DNA of 64,000 bases from UBA4417 sp031550085 (GTDB lineage Bacteria > Bacteroidota > Bacteroidia > Bacteroidales > UBA4417). The notes beneath the pieces were generated by a model that saw only the letters and a list, made by a program, of their open reading frames with translations, searched no databases and was not told where the DNA came from. The number at the start of each line of letters is the position of its first letter. Positions within the stretch are counted from its first letter, which is position 1. This document shows, piece by piece, positions 33,102-42,211 of this stretch. The stretch spans positions 1-64,000 of the forward strand of contig JAVBOY010000034.1 of NCBI GenBank assembly GCA_031550085.1, read 5' to 3'. A program made the translations under genes and the position numbers.

Positions 33102-34373
33102 CTATTTTTGAAAAACAACAAATCGGTAAGGCGCTATTTCAAAGCTACTATTTCCAAAAATACGCTCCCGTTCCCCGCTTAGGATATTTTCCCAATCGCC
33201 ATAATATAATGGATTGTTTATTGAGATTTTCAACTTCTCACCCGAAAAATTGCAGATACTCAAAACCGAATGCGCATCCCGGTTCCGGTAAACCAAAAAG
33301 CTTTTTCCGTTTTCCAATACTTCGGTTTGGCAGGTTCCACCATATAAACTGCTCCAAAGCGCCGGATTCGTTTTCTTTAGTTCGATTAGCTTTTGATACA
33401 ACGGAAACATTTTATCGGGTTTCCAATCGATTTCGTCTTTGTCGAAAAAGCGCAGCCGCTTGTAATTTCCGGCTTCCTGCCCGCTGTAAATCAACGGAAT
33501 CCCCGGCAGCATAAAATACAAAACGGCAAAAGGTTCCAGTGCATAGGCCAATCGTTCCAATTCGCTGCCCTGCCACGAATTTTCATCGTGGTTGCTGATA
33601 AAACGCATCAAAGCCGCAGTTTTGGGGAAATGATCCAATTGGTTTTTCAACTGGTTTTGAAAATCGTAAAGCGAAATTTTGTGGTGAGCCACTTCGTTCA
33701 TGGCATGGAACAATTTCCAATCGTAAAGTGCCTGAAACACATGATCTAACAAGTCGTACTGATCGGTTTCGGCCAGCATAAACAAATCGGGATTTTGTTT
33801 TTCCAATTCCACCCGTGCCTGTTCCCAAAAATAAGTGGGCACCAAATGCGCCATATCGCAACGAAATCCGTCGATGGCCGTTTCTTTGAGCCAAAATAAC
33901 ATGGCATCGATCATGGCCCTGCAAGTATCCGGATTCGAATAATCCAGGCCGATCACATCTTCCCAATCGGGAAAAGGCGGAAACACGTCTCCCCGCTCGT
34001 TCTGCCGGTAATAACCGGGATGTTCCCCAACCCAACGATTGTCCCAGGAGGTATGGTTGGCCACCCAGTCCAAGAGGACGTACATGCCCTGTGCATGAAT
34101 TTCGGAAACCAACTCCTTAAATTCCTGCAATGTCCCGAACTCTTCATTTACCGCGCAATAATCACGGATCGAATAATAACTGCCCAACGTCCCTTTCCTT
34201 TTTTTTAAGCCAATGGGCTGGACGGGCATCAGCCAGATGATACCTATGCCCAATTCTTTTAACCGGGGCAAATGTTCGCGAAACGCTTTAAATGTTCCGC
34301 TTGGCGTAAACTGACGGATATTCACTTCGTAAAGGGTGAGTCCGGCGAGATGTTCGGGAAATAGATTGGCCAT
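33102..34373 (-). CDS. GH13 alpha-amylase family glycoside hydrolase
   Basis: This 423-residue cytoplasmic GH13 enzyme starts at ATG 34373 (MANLFPEHLAG..) and lacks a signal peptide. Conserved regions are visible in order: 'VLLDWVANHTSWDNRW' (region I), 'GFRCDMAHLVP' with the nucleophile Asp, 'LFMLAETDQYD' with the acid/base Glu, and 'RFISNHDENSW' with the transition-state Asp. It acts on alpha-glucans or maltodextrins. There is no carbohydrate-binding domain and the neighbours are unrelated, so the substrate range is open. Confidence 0.9.
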   Translation of the reverse strand: MANLFPEHLAGLTLYEVNIRQFTPSGTFKAFREHLPRLKELGIGIIWLMPVQPIGLKKRKGTLGSYYSIRDYCAVNEEFGTLQEFKELVSEIHAQGMYVLLDWVANHTSWDNRWVGEHPGYYRQNERGDVFPPFPDWEDVIGLDYSNPDTCRAMIDAMLFWLKETAIDGFRCDMAHLVPTYFWEQARVELEKQNPDLFMLAETDQYDLLDHVFQALYDWKLFHAMNEVAHHKISLYDFQNQLKNQLDHFPKTAALMRFISNHDENSWQGSELERLAYALEPFAVLYFMLPGIPLIYSGQEAGNYKRLRFFDKDEIDWKPDKMFPLYQKLIELKKTNPALWSSLYGGTCQTEVLENGKSFLVYRNRDAHSVLSICNFSGEKLKISINNPLYYGDWENILSGERERIFGNSSFEIAPYRFVVFQK

Positions 34374-34603
34374 TTTTTTTAGAAACAAAAACAATACAAA
34401 AATTTAATTTGTTGCGAAGCTACAACAGTTTTGAAAAACATAAAGTTATTTAAAAATTGTTTTTCCCGGCAGGGTCATTTCATTGTCCTTTTCCGAAAAT
34501 CTTTCCTGATATCGCAACAGGCACGCCATTCAATTGAAAAAGTGCCCTTTTTAGAACAAAAGAATAATTTTTTGCGTTTAAAATTCATCATGCTGTTTTG
34601 TTG

Positions 34604-34611
34604 TAAATTTG
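34604..34611 (+). promoter_or_regulatory. -7 box before the PHP gene
   Basis: TAAATTTG fits TAnnTTTG, 46 bp before the ATG at 34658. There is no TTTG at 19-21 bp upstream. Confidence 0.35.
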
Positions 34612-34657
34612 CGGCAGACATTTCGCCTCAACGCCAAACAGTAATCCCCTAAAATTG

Positions 34658-35878
34658 ATGATTCGATATATTCTGAGATTCTTTACCATTCTTTTTAAAA
34701 TTCTGGGTGCAATACTCCTTTTGGTTTTTGCATTTTTCGTCTTCCTCGCACTGCCTTATCTGATTACGCCCCGCTATAATTTCCCGGAACCCAAGCCTTT
34801 TGCCGGCAACTATTTGTGGAATCCTTACGAAAGGATGGACAGTACCCAATGGATCAAAGCCAATTTGCATATGCATTCTTACGAATGGTGGGGGCTTACC
34901 AACGGTACATGTTCGCCAGAAGAAATTTTATCAACCTACCGGAATTTGGGTTTTGAGAGTTTGGCTATCAGCAATTACGAAAAAATAAATAAAGTAAATC
35001 AAGAAGACAGCACTTATATTCCGACCTACGAACATGGTTTCGGGCTTTTCAAGAACCATCACTTGTGTTTGGATGCAAAAAAAGTGCTTTGGTTCGATTA
35101 CTTTTTCCGGCAAGGCATTCATCAGAAACAACACGTCTTGTTCAAGTTGCGTCCGACGACCGAATTGCTCGCTATCAATCACCCGTCGTTTGCCGGAGGC
35201 TTTGAGCCGGATGAATTCAGCCGGTTGACCAATTACGATTTTGTTGAAGCGGTAAACGGATACCGCATTTCGTTGCCGCATTGGGATTCGGCTCTTTCAG
35301 CCGGAAAACCCGTCTACTTGCTGGCCAATGATGATGCCCACGATATCAAATCGCCCAAAGAAACTGCCCGCTGTTTTATGTGGGTCAATGCGCCTTCGAA
35401 TGCAAAAAAAGAAGTTTTATCGGCCCTGAAACAAGGGAAAGTGATCGGCGTGTCCATGCCGGCAATCACCGATACCACATTCGAGCTTCGGAAACAGCGG
35501 CTCGATTCGCTTCCCAAGTTGCAAAGCTTGAAAATGAACGGCGATACCTTGGTGGTTGCTTTTGATAAGGCAGCTGAAAAAATCGTCTTTTATGGTCAAA
35601 ACGGTACTGAACTGGCTGTAACGAACAACCAAACCGTGGCGAAGTATGGAATAAGGTCAGGAGATACTTACGTGCGCACCGAAGTATTTTTCGAAAACGG
35701 ATTGCGTTATTTTTTGAATCCGGTATTTAAAGTGTCAACCCAGGAATTCCCTCAAATGGAGCTGGCTTCGGTGAATGTTCTTGCAACCTGGATTTACCGG
35801 GCTGCCGGACTGGTTGTTCTGGCCGTATTTATTTTTTTGATTCGATTTTGTTATCTATTTTTTAGAAAAAAACGTTGA
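34658..35878 (+). CDS. membrane-anchored PHP-domain protein
   Basis: This 406-residue protein starts with a membrane helix (about 6-32) and ends with another (about 375-400). Between them lies a PHP phosphoesterase-like domain: 'KANLHMHSYEWWG' with the metal ligands H-x-H, 'ILSTYRNLGFESLAISNYE', 'ELLAINHPSF' and 'YLLANDDAHDIKSP'. The PHP fold hydrolyses phosphoesters with a trinuclear metal centre. I start at ATG 34658, not at the TTG three bases before. The stop overlaps the next start (TGATG), so the two are translated together. Confidence 0.85.
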   Translation: MIRYILRFFTILFKILGAILLLVFAFFVFLALPYLITPRYNFPEPKPFAGNYLWNPYERMDSTQWIKANLHMHSYEWWGLTNGTCSPEEILSTYRNLGFESLAISNYEKINKVNQEDSTYIPTYEHGFGLFKNHHLCLDAKKVLWFDYFFRQGIHQKQHVLFKLRPTTELLAINHPSFAGGFEPDEFSRLTNYDFVEAVNGYRISLPHWDSALSAGKPVYLLANDDAHDIKSPKETARCFMWVNAPSNAKKEVLSALKQGKVIGVSMPAITDTTFELRKQRLDSLPKLQSLKMNGDTLVVAFDKAAEKIVFYGQNGTELAVTNNQTVAKYGIRSGDTYVRTEVFFENGLRYFLNPVFKVSTQEFPQMELASVNVLATWIYRAAGLVVLAVFIFLIRFCYLFFRKKR

Positions 35879-37440
35879 TGGAGATTAAACGGATTTATTT
35901 TGGAAAAAACCTTTCTTATTTATTGCTGTTTTCATTACTGATTCGTGCTGTTTTCGCATTTTCAATCGAATTCAGCAACGATGAGGTCTATTACTGGACG
36001 TATGCGTTATACCCGGCTTTAAGCCATTTCGACCATCCGCCGATGGTGGGTTGGCTGATCGAAATTTTTACGGTCAACCTGTACTTTGATCATGAATTTT
36101 TTATCCGTTTGGCGTCCATCGTGCTGGGAACCGTCAACACCTGGCTGATTTACCGCCTGGGCTGTAAATTATTGGATGAACGGACCGGTTGGTATGCCGC
36201 TCTTTTGTACACGGCCTCCGTTTATTGCTTTTTGATCGCTGGCATTTTTATCTTGCCCGATACACCGCAATTGTTTTTCTGGTTGTTGACGCTTAATTTG
36301 CTTTTCAGCATTCAGCCGTGGAACGATTACGCTCCCAAAAACAAACGCAAACTTTTACTGGTTGGCGTAGCATTGGGTTTGGGGATGTTGTCGAAATACA
36401 CCACCGCGTTTTTAGCCGGAGGCATTTTGTTATACATCTTGTTCTTTAACCGGAAATGGTTCAATGTAAAGAACTTATACTTATCCATGCTGATTTCGGC
36501 CCTGCTTTTTTTACCGGTCATCATTTGGAATTTCCAGAATGATTTTATCAGCTTTACATTTCACTCGGCACGTGTCGGAACCGAAGGATACCAAGTGAAT
36601 TTCCAGACTTTTTTTACGGAATTTTTCGGTGAAATTTTATACTCCAACCCGATTGTTTGGACGATTTCGATGGTCGGTTTGATTTTCGTTTTAAGCCGGA
36701 AAAAATACCGTACCAATCCGAAAGTACAGTTGTTGCTGCTTGTTTCGTTGCCGTTGATTTTTACCTTCTGGTTTATATCGCTTTTCCGTTCCACCTTGCC
36801 GCATTGGACCGGGCCGGGCTTTGTTTCGCTGCTTCCGCTGGGCGCTCTTTGGCTGCGCGAAAAGCAAGGATACCGGGGCCGCTTGTTTCCGACCGGGATT
36901 ATTGCGGCTCTTGTGCTCTTAATTGCTGGTTGCTGCCTTGCTTTGGTTCAGATAAAAACAGGATTTATCAATTTGGATCAGCCCAACGAAACAATGTACG
37001 CTAAGGGAAAGAATGATTTTTCGCTCGATTTGTACGGATGGCGGCAATTGGGCGATAAATTCGAAGAAATGGCAAACCAGGATGTTGCATCGGGTACCAT
37101 GCCACCCCAATCCCCTATCCTATCGCACCGCTGGTTTCCGGCTGCCAATTTTGAGTACTATGTAGCACAACCGACCCGCCGTCTTGTTTTTGCCGTAGGC
37201 GATTTAAATTCCATTCATAAGTATTATTGGATCAACCAACGAAACGGCGGAATTCCCCCTCATTGCGATGCGTATTACATCACCTCGAGCCGCGATTTTC
37301 ATGATCCGGCGGATATCGAGGCTATTTCGCCCCAATCCACCATTTTGCCGCCCGAAGCGATTCCGATTTACCGGAATGGAAAAATTGCTTATTACTTCTT
37401 TGTTTACCGGATCAAAGGACTTACCCTGACTTCAAAATAG
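35878..37440 (+). CDS. GT39/ArnT-like integral membrane glycosyltransferase
   Basis: This 520-residue polytopic protein with about 11-12 hydrophobic helices belongs to the PMT/ArnT family of polyprenyl-phosphate-sugar-dependent glycosyltransferases. The characteristic external loop 'FSNDEVYYWTYALYPALSHFDHPPMVGWLI' holds the acidic residues and DHPP, and 'GLGMLSKYTTAFLAGGIL' is a typical mid-protein segment. It transfers a sugar or amino-sugar from a lipid carrier to a protein or lipid on the outer face of the inner membrane. Coupling with the PHP protein upstream suggests a joint role in envelope modification, which is inference. Confidence 0.88.
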   Translation: MEIKRIYFGKNLSYLLLFSLLIRAVFAFSIEFSNDEVYYWTYALYPALSHFDHPPMVGWLIEIFTVNLYFDHEFFIRLASIVLGTVNTWLIYRLGCKLLDERTGWYAALLYTASVYCFLIAGIFILPDTPQLFFWLLTLNLLFSIQPWNDYAPKNKRKLLLVGVALGLGMLSKYTTAFLAGGILLYILFFNRKWFNVKNLYLSMLISALLFLPVIIWNFQNDFISFTFHSARVGTEGYQVNFQTFFTEFFGEILYSNPIVWTISMVGLIFVLSRKKYRTNPKVQLLLLVSLPLIFTFWFISLFRSTLPHWTGPGFVSLLPLGALWLREKQGYRGRLFPTGIIAALVLLIAGCCLALVQIKTGFINLDQPNETMYAKGKNDFSLDLYGWRQLGDKFEEMANQDVASGTMPPQSPILSHRWFPAANFEYYVAQPTRRLVFAVGDLNSIHKYYWINQRNGGIPPHCDAYYITSSRDFHDPADIEAISPQSTILPPEAIPIYRNGKIAYYFFVYRIKGLTLTSK

Positions 37441-37653
37441 CCATATTGTACTCTTTTTTGCTCCGGTATAACTATTACAGCATGATTCCTTTGTTTTTTA
37501 GTTCATTTTTAGGATTCACCCTTTCTGATCGATTGATTCCCTTGCTATTCCACCATATGTTCCATTTTTTGGTTCCAGATTTTCTATTTGCAACAATTGA
37601 TGAAAAATCCGCTTCCCCAGTATTTTTTTTCGTTTAAGTTTCAATTTTCGGTT

Positions 37654-38217
37654 TTATCTTTCGATATCGATATCGTATTTGTGTAAAAGTCCCGAAACTC
37701 CGTAAATGGAAAATTTTGCTTTTTTAATCCGGTTGGTTTCAGGATCGATGGAATAGTTGTAAGCCGTTCGAAAGTCAGCCTTTTCGAGTATGGTGTGATC
37801 AAACACGGCTTGGGTAAGATTGCAGTTGTCAAACACGGAACTTGTCAAATCGGTTTCGGCAAAATCGGCTTCTTGCAACTGCGAATTTTTGAAAAGGGTC
37901 TTTTTGATTTTCATTTTGTAAAACGAAGAATGGTTTAGCTGGCAGCCCTCGAATGAAAAAGAAAGTCCGAACTCGTTACAAGCGTCAAACCGGAGCCCCA
38001 ACATCTTGCAATCCTTGAATTTTATATCCCGGAATGCCGTTTTGTTGAGTTTAGCCAAACTGAAATTACAGCCGTTAAAGGTGCAGTCTATAAATCTAAA
38101 GCCGGAAAGGTCCTTGTCGGCAAAATTGCAACTATTGAAAATACAGTTTTCGTATTCGCCTTTTGCCACCAAATCGTTTGGGTCAAAAGTTTTATTTTGC
38201 ATATATACTTCTTGCAT
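37654..38217 (-). CDS. pentapeptide-repeat protein
   Basis: This 187-residue protein is built of A(D/N)LxX pentapeptides over about residues 20-165 ('DLSGFRFIDCTFNGCNFSLAKLNKTAF', 'SSFYKMKIKKTLFKNSQLQEADFAETDLTSSVFDNCNLTQAVFDHTILEKADF'), forming a right-handed quadrilateral beta-helix. The layout and length are those of Qnr/McbG-like proteins that mimic DNA and protect gyrase, but whether this one does so cannot be read. A tail of about 25 residues lies after the helix. It is not next to a gyrase or resistance gene. Confidence 0.85.
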   Translation of the reverse strand: MQEVYMQNKTFDPNDLVAKGEYENCIFNSCNFADKDLSGFRFIDCTFNGCNFSLAKLNKTAFRDIKFKDCKMLGLRFDACNEFGLSFSFEGCQLNHSSFYKMKIKKTLFKNSQLQEADFAETDLTSSVFDNCNLTQAVFDHTILEKADFRTAYNYSIDPETNRIKKAKFSIYGVSGLLHKYDIDIER

Positions 38218-38300
38218 GGTCTATTCTGTTATTTTTACAATATCTCGTTCTATTTTCCACGAACGATCGGGTATTGGTTTTTTATTTTCTCCTCTCTTAT

Positions 38301-38365
38301 TGTTTTGCAGGCAAAGCCTGTTTGATCCATCCGACTTAGGCATAGCCTAAGCCGAACGGAAGTTT
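38301..38365. repeat. short hairpin repeat C, copy 1
   Basis: CAGGCAAAGCCTGTTTGATC and CTTAGGCATAGCCTAAGCCG each fold into a small stem-loop. A second copy follows at 39010-39075 in the next intergenic gap, with the same order of hairpins. Both lie between minus-strand genes. Confidence 0.65.
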
Positions 38366-38936
38366 ACTTTTCTTTTTTTATCCAAACACGGGTGATTTCT
38401 CCAAAGACATATTTGCGGTAATCGCTGGCTTCTTTGTAAGCTTCGTTTAAATAATCCTTTGCTTCCTGTGTGTAAAAATCAGTGAATTGAGGGGTCGTAA
38501 TTTGTATTAACTTGCATTCAATAATCAGTCCGGCTTCTTTGAAAGACATTTCGCCGGAAGGGGTTTGAACATGGGTCAATTCCACTTCTTTCATTTTTTC
38601 GGTATCTCTTCCCGATTTGCTTCCCAAGAAGAGTATTTGCGCCCTATATTCATCCGGAAAGTAAGACATCGTATAAGTTTGCTCTTTTCGAATCAATTCG
38701 AGTGTATAACGGTCTGTTCGAAGCACACACCAAGTAACCGGTTTCTTGAAAAGTATTCCAAAACCGCCTCCACTGCCGGTCATGGCATTATAATGGTCCT
38801 CTTTACCGGCCGTAATCACCGGAAAAACTTTTCCTGCCAGCGTAAATACATCGCTGCCGATCTCTTCCGGAGAAATTTGTTTAAATAATTGGTCAAAATT
38901 CATTTCTTTGCCATTTGCATGATTTGATTTTTTCAT
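38364..38936 (-). CDS. flavin reductase-like FMN-binding protein
   Basis: This 190-residue protein resembles the flavin reductase-like / FMN-binding split-barrel family: 'FTLAGKVFPVITAGKEDHYNAMTGSGGGFGILFKKPVTWCVLRTDRYTLELIRKEQTYTMSYFPDEYR'. The family uses FMN/FAD with NAD(P)H. The coding region may start 33 bp further in at ATG 38903 (MNFDQLFKQISPEE), which is the usual family start; the upstream part (KKSNHANGKE) is basic and dispensable-looking. Flavin use is inferred from the pattern. Confidence 0.75.
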   Translation of the reverse strand: MKKSNHANGKEMNFDQLFKQISPEEIGSDVFTLAGKVFPVITAGKEDHYNAMTGSGGGFGILFKKPVTWCVLRTDRYTLELIRKEQTYTMSYFPDEYRAQILFLGSKSGRDTEKMKEVELTHVQTPSGEMSFKEAGLIIECKLIQITTPQFTDFYTQEAKDYLNEAYKEASDYRKYVFGEITRVWIKKEK

Positions 38937-39009
38937 TTTTTTTAATTCTATTTTTCTCCATTTACTTGTTGGTATCCTGTCCGAACGAGCTAGCTGTTTA
39001 TTTACTCTC

Positions 39010-39075
39010 TGTTTTCAGAGGCAAGGCCTGTTTGAATCAATCCGACTGGTGTAGCCTAAGCCAAACGATGCTAAC
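39010..39075. repeat. short hairpin repeat C, copy 2
   Basis: GAGGCAAGGCCTGTTTGAAT and CTGGTGTAGCCTAAGCCAAA align with copy 1 (38301-38365); the stem of the second hairpin is partly decayed here. The copy sits between the flavin reductase-like and SecD-like genes. Confidence 0.6.
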
Positions 39076-39114
39076 TACGATTTACTTGTTATCGGATCTG
39101 CTTTGTATCAAAAA

Positions 39115-40035
39115 TTATTTTTCCAACACGGCGTTGCATTCCAAATTTCCTCCTGCAATAACCGCCAACCATACGGCCATATCTTCTATCCGAAAGTTTC
39201 CGGAAATACTTGCGGCTCCACCGGTTATTTCGGAATGAACCGTCGGAGAAACCAGCACCTTCCGGTTATAAACGATAGCCAAGCATTTTCCGATATTGTT
39301 TTGAGTCATGACAGCCCATGGCTGATGGAATTCTTTTTTGAACCGGATGGCTATTTCAGGAAATCCATAGGCGTTTACTTCCTTAGATATTTTATCCACA
39401 CTGAAAGGGAAAGCCATCGGAAATGGTGTCATTTTTTTGATCGCTACTAATTCAAAAACGGGCTCCCATTTATTAACGGGCATGAACGTCCACATAAAAA
39501 GGATGTGACCGGAAAATTCCTTTACTTCCTGCCGGTTGAGGATGGCGCTTATTTGTGCCGTATCGCTGGCTTTTGCACTTCCTACCTTACAGCCGGGATT
39601 GAAATTTCCTTCGTGATCCATATTGGGTTGGAGCCGGGTAAACCAGGGGTATTTTTTTTGATCTTCATCGGCTATGGCGGTGGTGTCTTGTTCTTTTTTC
39701 AGGATATCGTTGATACGAAGCATCAGCGGATAGACCTCAAAATTTTCACAGGTTTCGTAAATGGCGACCTCGCCTTTTATCAGCAACAGTTCTTGCAATG
39801 TGGTTGTGTCGATGGGTTTGCGAATCGACAGTTTGATGCGGTTGTCTTTGAGTAATTCGGCTTTGTTTTTCTTGTGGAAGGTCTGCAATCGCTTGGCTAT
39901 TACTTCAACGGCCTGGGAAGCATTGCAGGGCGAAAGAAAGCGTGCATACACGGTTCCTTTTTCTTGTGCTTGAGATGCAAGAATTACGAATAAAAGGGTT
40001 GTAAAAAGCAAGTTACGTATTAGAAAAGGTTTCAT
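39115..40035 (-). CDS. exported stand-alone SecD-P1-head-like protein
   Basis: This 306-residue protein has a signal peptide (about 1-23, ending SQAQ) and no membrane helices after it. The C-terminal part matches the P1 head subdomain of SecD: 'HQPWAVMTQNNIGKCLAIVYNRKVLVSPTVHSEITGGAASISGNF...AVWLAVIAGGNLECNAVLE', compared with the SecD pattern 'LT..N.GK.LAIVLDG.V.S.P.I...I.GG...I.G.F...A..LA..L..GAL'. The N-terminal part has a 'RLQTFHKKNKAELLKDNRIKLSIRKPID' motif like the P1 base. True SecD has six membrane helices; they are absent, so this is a soluble relative with unknown task. Confidence 0.75.
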   Translation of the reverse strand: MKPFLIRNLLFTTLLFVILASQAQEKGTVYARFLSPCNASQAVEVIAKRLQTFHKKNKAELLKDNRIKLSIRKPIDTTTLQELLLIKGEVAIYETCENFEVYPLMLRINDILKKEQDTTAIADEDQKKYPWFTRLQPNMDHEGNFNPGCKVGSAKASDTAQISAILNRQEVKEFSGHILFMWTFMPVNKWEPVFELVAIKKMTPFPMAFPFSVDKISKEVNAYGFPEIAIRFKKEFHQPWAVMTQNNIGKCLAIVYNRKVLVSPTVHSEITGGAASISGNFRIEDMAVWLAVIAGGNLECNAVLEK

Positions 40036-40082
40036 GCTTTATTTTTCTATACAATGAAATTTTGCATTTGCAATTCTTTTGC

Positions 40083-40682
40083 TTATTCGGAAAACAGGGT
40101 TTTCAACCAATCTTTCAATATGGCGATGTATTCCCGGAATGTATTGTATCTTATGTTTTTGTAATTCGATTTGTCAGCGCTTATTCCGTAGCACACCAAC
40201 CCCAATTTACGGCCGATAAATACCGCCCGGTCAAGGTGGTAGTTTTGTGTCACAAGGGTGATTGTATCCAGTTGAAAAACGTGTTTGGCACGATGCAAGG
40301 ATTCGTATGTTGTGTAGCCTGCCGTATCGACGGTTATTTTTTCTTCGGGGACGTTTTGTTCCAGCAAATAGTTTTTCATAACCGATACTTCGTCGTCTTG
40401 GTCGTTTCCGTTATCGCCTGAAATTAGAATCCGGCCGATTTTTTGCCGGTGATACAATTCAATACCTTTGTCCAAACGGTCTTTTAGATAAACCGAAGGT
40501 TTTTCTCCATGGATGCCTGCGCCGAGAATCAAGCCGACCGGAGCGTTTGGAATGTTCCCGATATTTTTATAGCCGTATCGGTTGGCTTCGTGTTTGGTGT
40601 AATATAATAAACCACCTGTGATAAAAATAAGTAATGCAATGATTACCATCAACAAGCGTTTTTTGGGTGATTTCTTTTTCAT
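40083..40682 (-). CDS. SanA/YdcF-type DUF218 membrane protein
   Basis: This 199-residue protein has one N-terminal membrane helix (about 10-27) and a DUF218 domain: 'VGLILGAGIHGEKPSVYLKDRLDKGIELYHRQKIGRILISGDNG', 'DEVSVMKNYLLEQNVPEEKITVDTAGYTTYES', 'TLVTQNYHLDRAVFIGRKLGL'. SanA of E. coli affects vancomycin exclusion at high temperature; the biochemical role is unsettled. It lies 18 bp past the stop of the 154-residue protein upstream (40701-41165), on the same strand, in a likely operon. Confidence 0.88.
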   Translation of the reverse strand: MKKKSPKKRLLMVIIALLIFITGGLLYYTKHEANRYGYKNIGNIPNAPVGLILGAGIHGEKPSVYLKDRLDKGIELYHRQKIGRILISGDNGNDQDDEVSVMKNYLLEQNVPEEKITVDTAGYTTYESLHRAKHVFQLDTITLVTQNYHLDRAVFIGRKLGLVCYGISADKSNYKNIRYNTFREYIAILKDWLKTLFSE

Positions 40683-40700
40683 ATTTTACAAATCCCAATT

Positions 40701-41165
40701 TTATTTTCGAGCCAGCATCCGGAAAAACAAGGCAAGTAACAGATAGAAAAACAAAGTCACGAAAGTGATTAGTACCGGCATTCTCAACTCAGTATCGTTA
40801 TAACAACCGCGCTCAAACAGGACATGCCACAGAAAGCTGTGTTCCAAACGGGGTTCGATTTTATAGAGCATGCATGCACCTCCGAATGTTAGGATGCCTC
40901 CCAGAAGTAAGCATCCTGAAGGAACGAAACTGCTTAGCCAATACTTGGCACGTTTGGTGAATTTTGATTTGTGCAGGCAGAAAAATAATAATACACCGGC
41001 AATAAGCGGAAACAGGGCTAAAAGGATATACCCCACTGTATACTCGTAGCCGGGCGTGCCGTCACAGGGGCCGATTACCACAAATCCTTTGTCTACCAGC
41101 CACAGGTAGCCGAAAACAAAGGGAATAAAACTGAGTAATTTTATGGAAACAGGTGTTTTTTGCAT
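40701..41165 (-). CDS. small membrane protein of unknown function
   Basis: This 154-residue protein has four predicted helices (about 8-26, 43-62, 76-98, 130-150) with cysteine C34 and C64. No family is recognised. It lies directly upstream of the SanA-like gene in transcription, so may be its partner. Confidence 0.6.
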   Translation of the reverse strand: MQKTPVSIKLLSFIPFVFGYLWLVDKGFVVIGPCDGTPGYEYTVGYILLALFPLIAGVLLFFCLHKSKFTKRAKYWLSSFVPSGCLLLGGILTFGGACMLYKIEPRLEHSFLWHVLFERGCYNDTELRMPVLITFVTLFFYLLLALFFRMLARK

Positions 41166-41195
41166 ATTTACTCTTCGTTTTGTTGTCTTTTATCC

Positions 41196-41211
41196 ATCGG
41201 CTAAAGCCGAT
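41196..41211. repeat. hairpin between minus-strand genes
   Basis: ATCGGCTAAAGCCGAT is a perfect 6-bp stem around a 4-bp loop, flanked by TATCC and AGCAATGG. It may be a relative of the short hairpin repeats at 38301 and 39010 but shows only limited sequence match. Confidence 0.4.
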
Positions 41212-41293
41212 AGCAATGGTTTTATTGTTTTTTTTATCTGTTAGCTTTGGTTAACAGTGAAGTATTAGATTATTTTCTCCAATAACAGGAATT

Positions 41294-42211
41294 TTATTTT
41301 TCTTTTAATTGCATGACTTTCTCCAACAGGGAAGGCAAACCGCTGGCTTCTTCCAGCAGGTCGTTGTTCCAGAAACTGAGGATACAACTCACATAGTTGC
41401 CCCGCACGGGAGCTACCACATAGTAAATGGTCAGCGAATGAGTATTTCCGCCTCCGGTATTGAGCAACAGGGCTGCGGTTTCGCCTTCGAACCGGTAGGT
41501 AATGCGGCGGGCTTTCAGCGGTTGGTTTTCAAAAACGACAGCCACCCATTCGTCGGCAGTGGGTTGGGCAGCTTGCATTTTGCAATTTGCCGTAACATAG
41601 CGTTGCGTTTCTACCGAAAGTGCCGCATCGGCGGAATCTTTGTGTACCGACCAACTCATTTCGCCGTGATAGGGACATTGTACACAGTTGACATTGGTCC
41701 AGCCACAAGCATAAGTGCCTAGTTCTATTTTGCGGCCGGCAAAATTCAGGGTGTTGAAAAACTTTTTGTTGTAAACGGATTCGGGAATTTTCTTCTCCAG
41801 AATCAGCGGGGTAAGAATTTGCTGGAGTTCGTCGCAGCGTTTGTTGACCGACATGTAAATGATGTGCGTGATGTTGCCTTTTTCGTTCTGGACGATGTAA
41901 TTAGTACTGTATTGCAGGATGTCGCCGCAAAGGGTATCGATTTGCTCAAATACAAAGTTTGTAGCGGCTATGGCCGGGCTCGATTTTTTCAGTTCGCTTT
42001 CTTGGATTGACAAGCCTTTGCAGATATTTTCTTTGGAAAACGGAATCTGGGTTACCTGACAGGTAATGGTCACACCGTCGACATCGTAATAGTCGACTTT
42101 GTTTTCAGTAATGGCTTGCAGGCGTTCGAACAGTTTGTTGTTTGCCGGTTTGTTTTGGGCAAAGAGCAAGGCTGGCAGCCAAGCAAAAAGAATAAGTACG
42201 TTTATTTTCAT
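41294..42211 (-). CDS. exported hypothetical protein
   Basis: This 305-residue protein has a signal peptide (MKINVLILFAWLPALLFAQ) at ATG 42211. Although the reading frame is open further upstream to 42448, that part is an ankyrin-like remnant, and the internal signal peptide marks the true start. The mature part has paired cysteines ('YACGWTNVNCVQCPYHG', 'YVTANCKM'), 'GEMSWSVHKDSADAALSVETQRYVTAN', and a C-terminal helix. I do not recognise a family. It ends the minus-strand run starting with the repeat-bearing genes. Confidence 0.65.
   Translation of the reverse strand: MKINVLILFAWLPALLFAQNKPANNKLFERLQAITENKVDYYDVDGVTITCQVTQIPFSKENICKGLSIQESELKKSSPAIAATNFVFEQIDTLCGDILQYSTNYIVQNEKGNITHIIYMSVNKRCDELQQILTPLILEKKIPESVYNKKFFNTLNFAGRKIELGTYACGWTNVNCVQCPYHGEMSWSVHKDSADAALSVETQRYVTANCKMQAAQPTADEWVAVVFENQPLKARRITYRFEGETAALLLNTGGGNTHSLTIYYVVAPVRGNYVSCILSFWNNDLLEEASGLPSLLEKVMQLKEK

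Noticed and set aside
37446..37637. Small plus-strand frame after the GT39 gene
   Set aside because: Low-complexity F/L/S content, no domain, likely intergenic.
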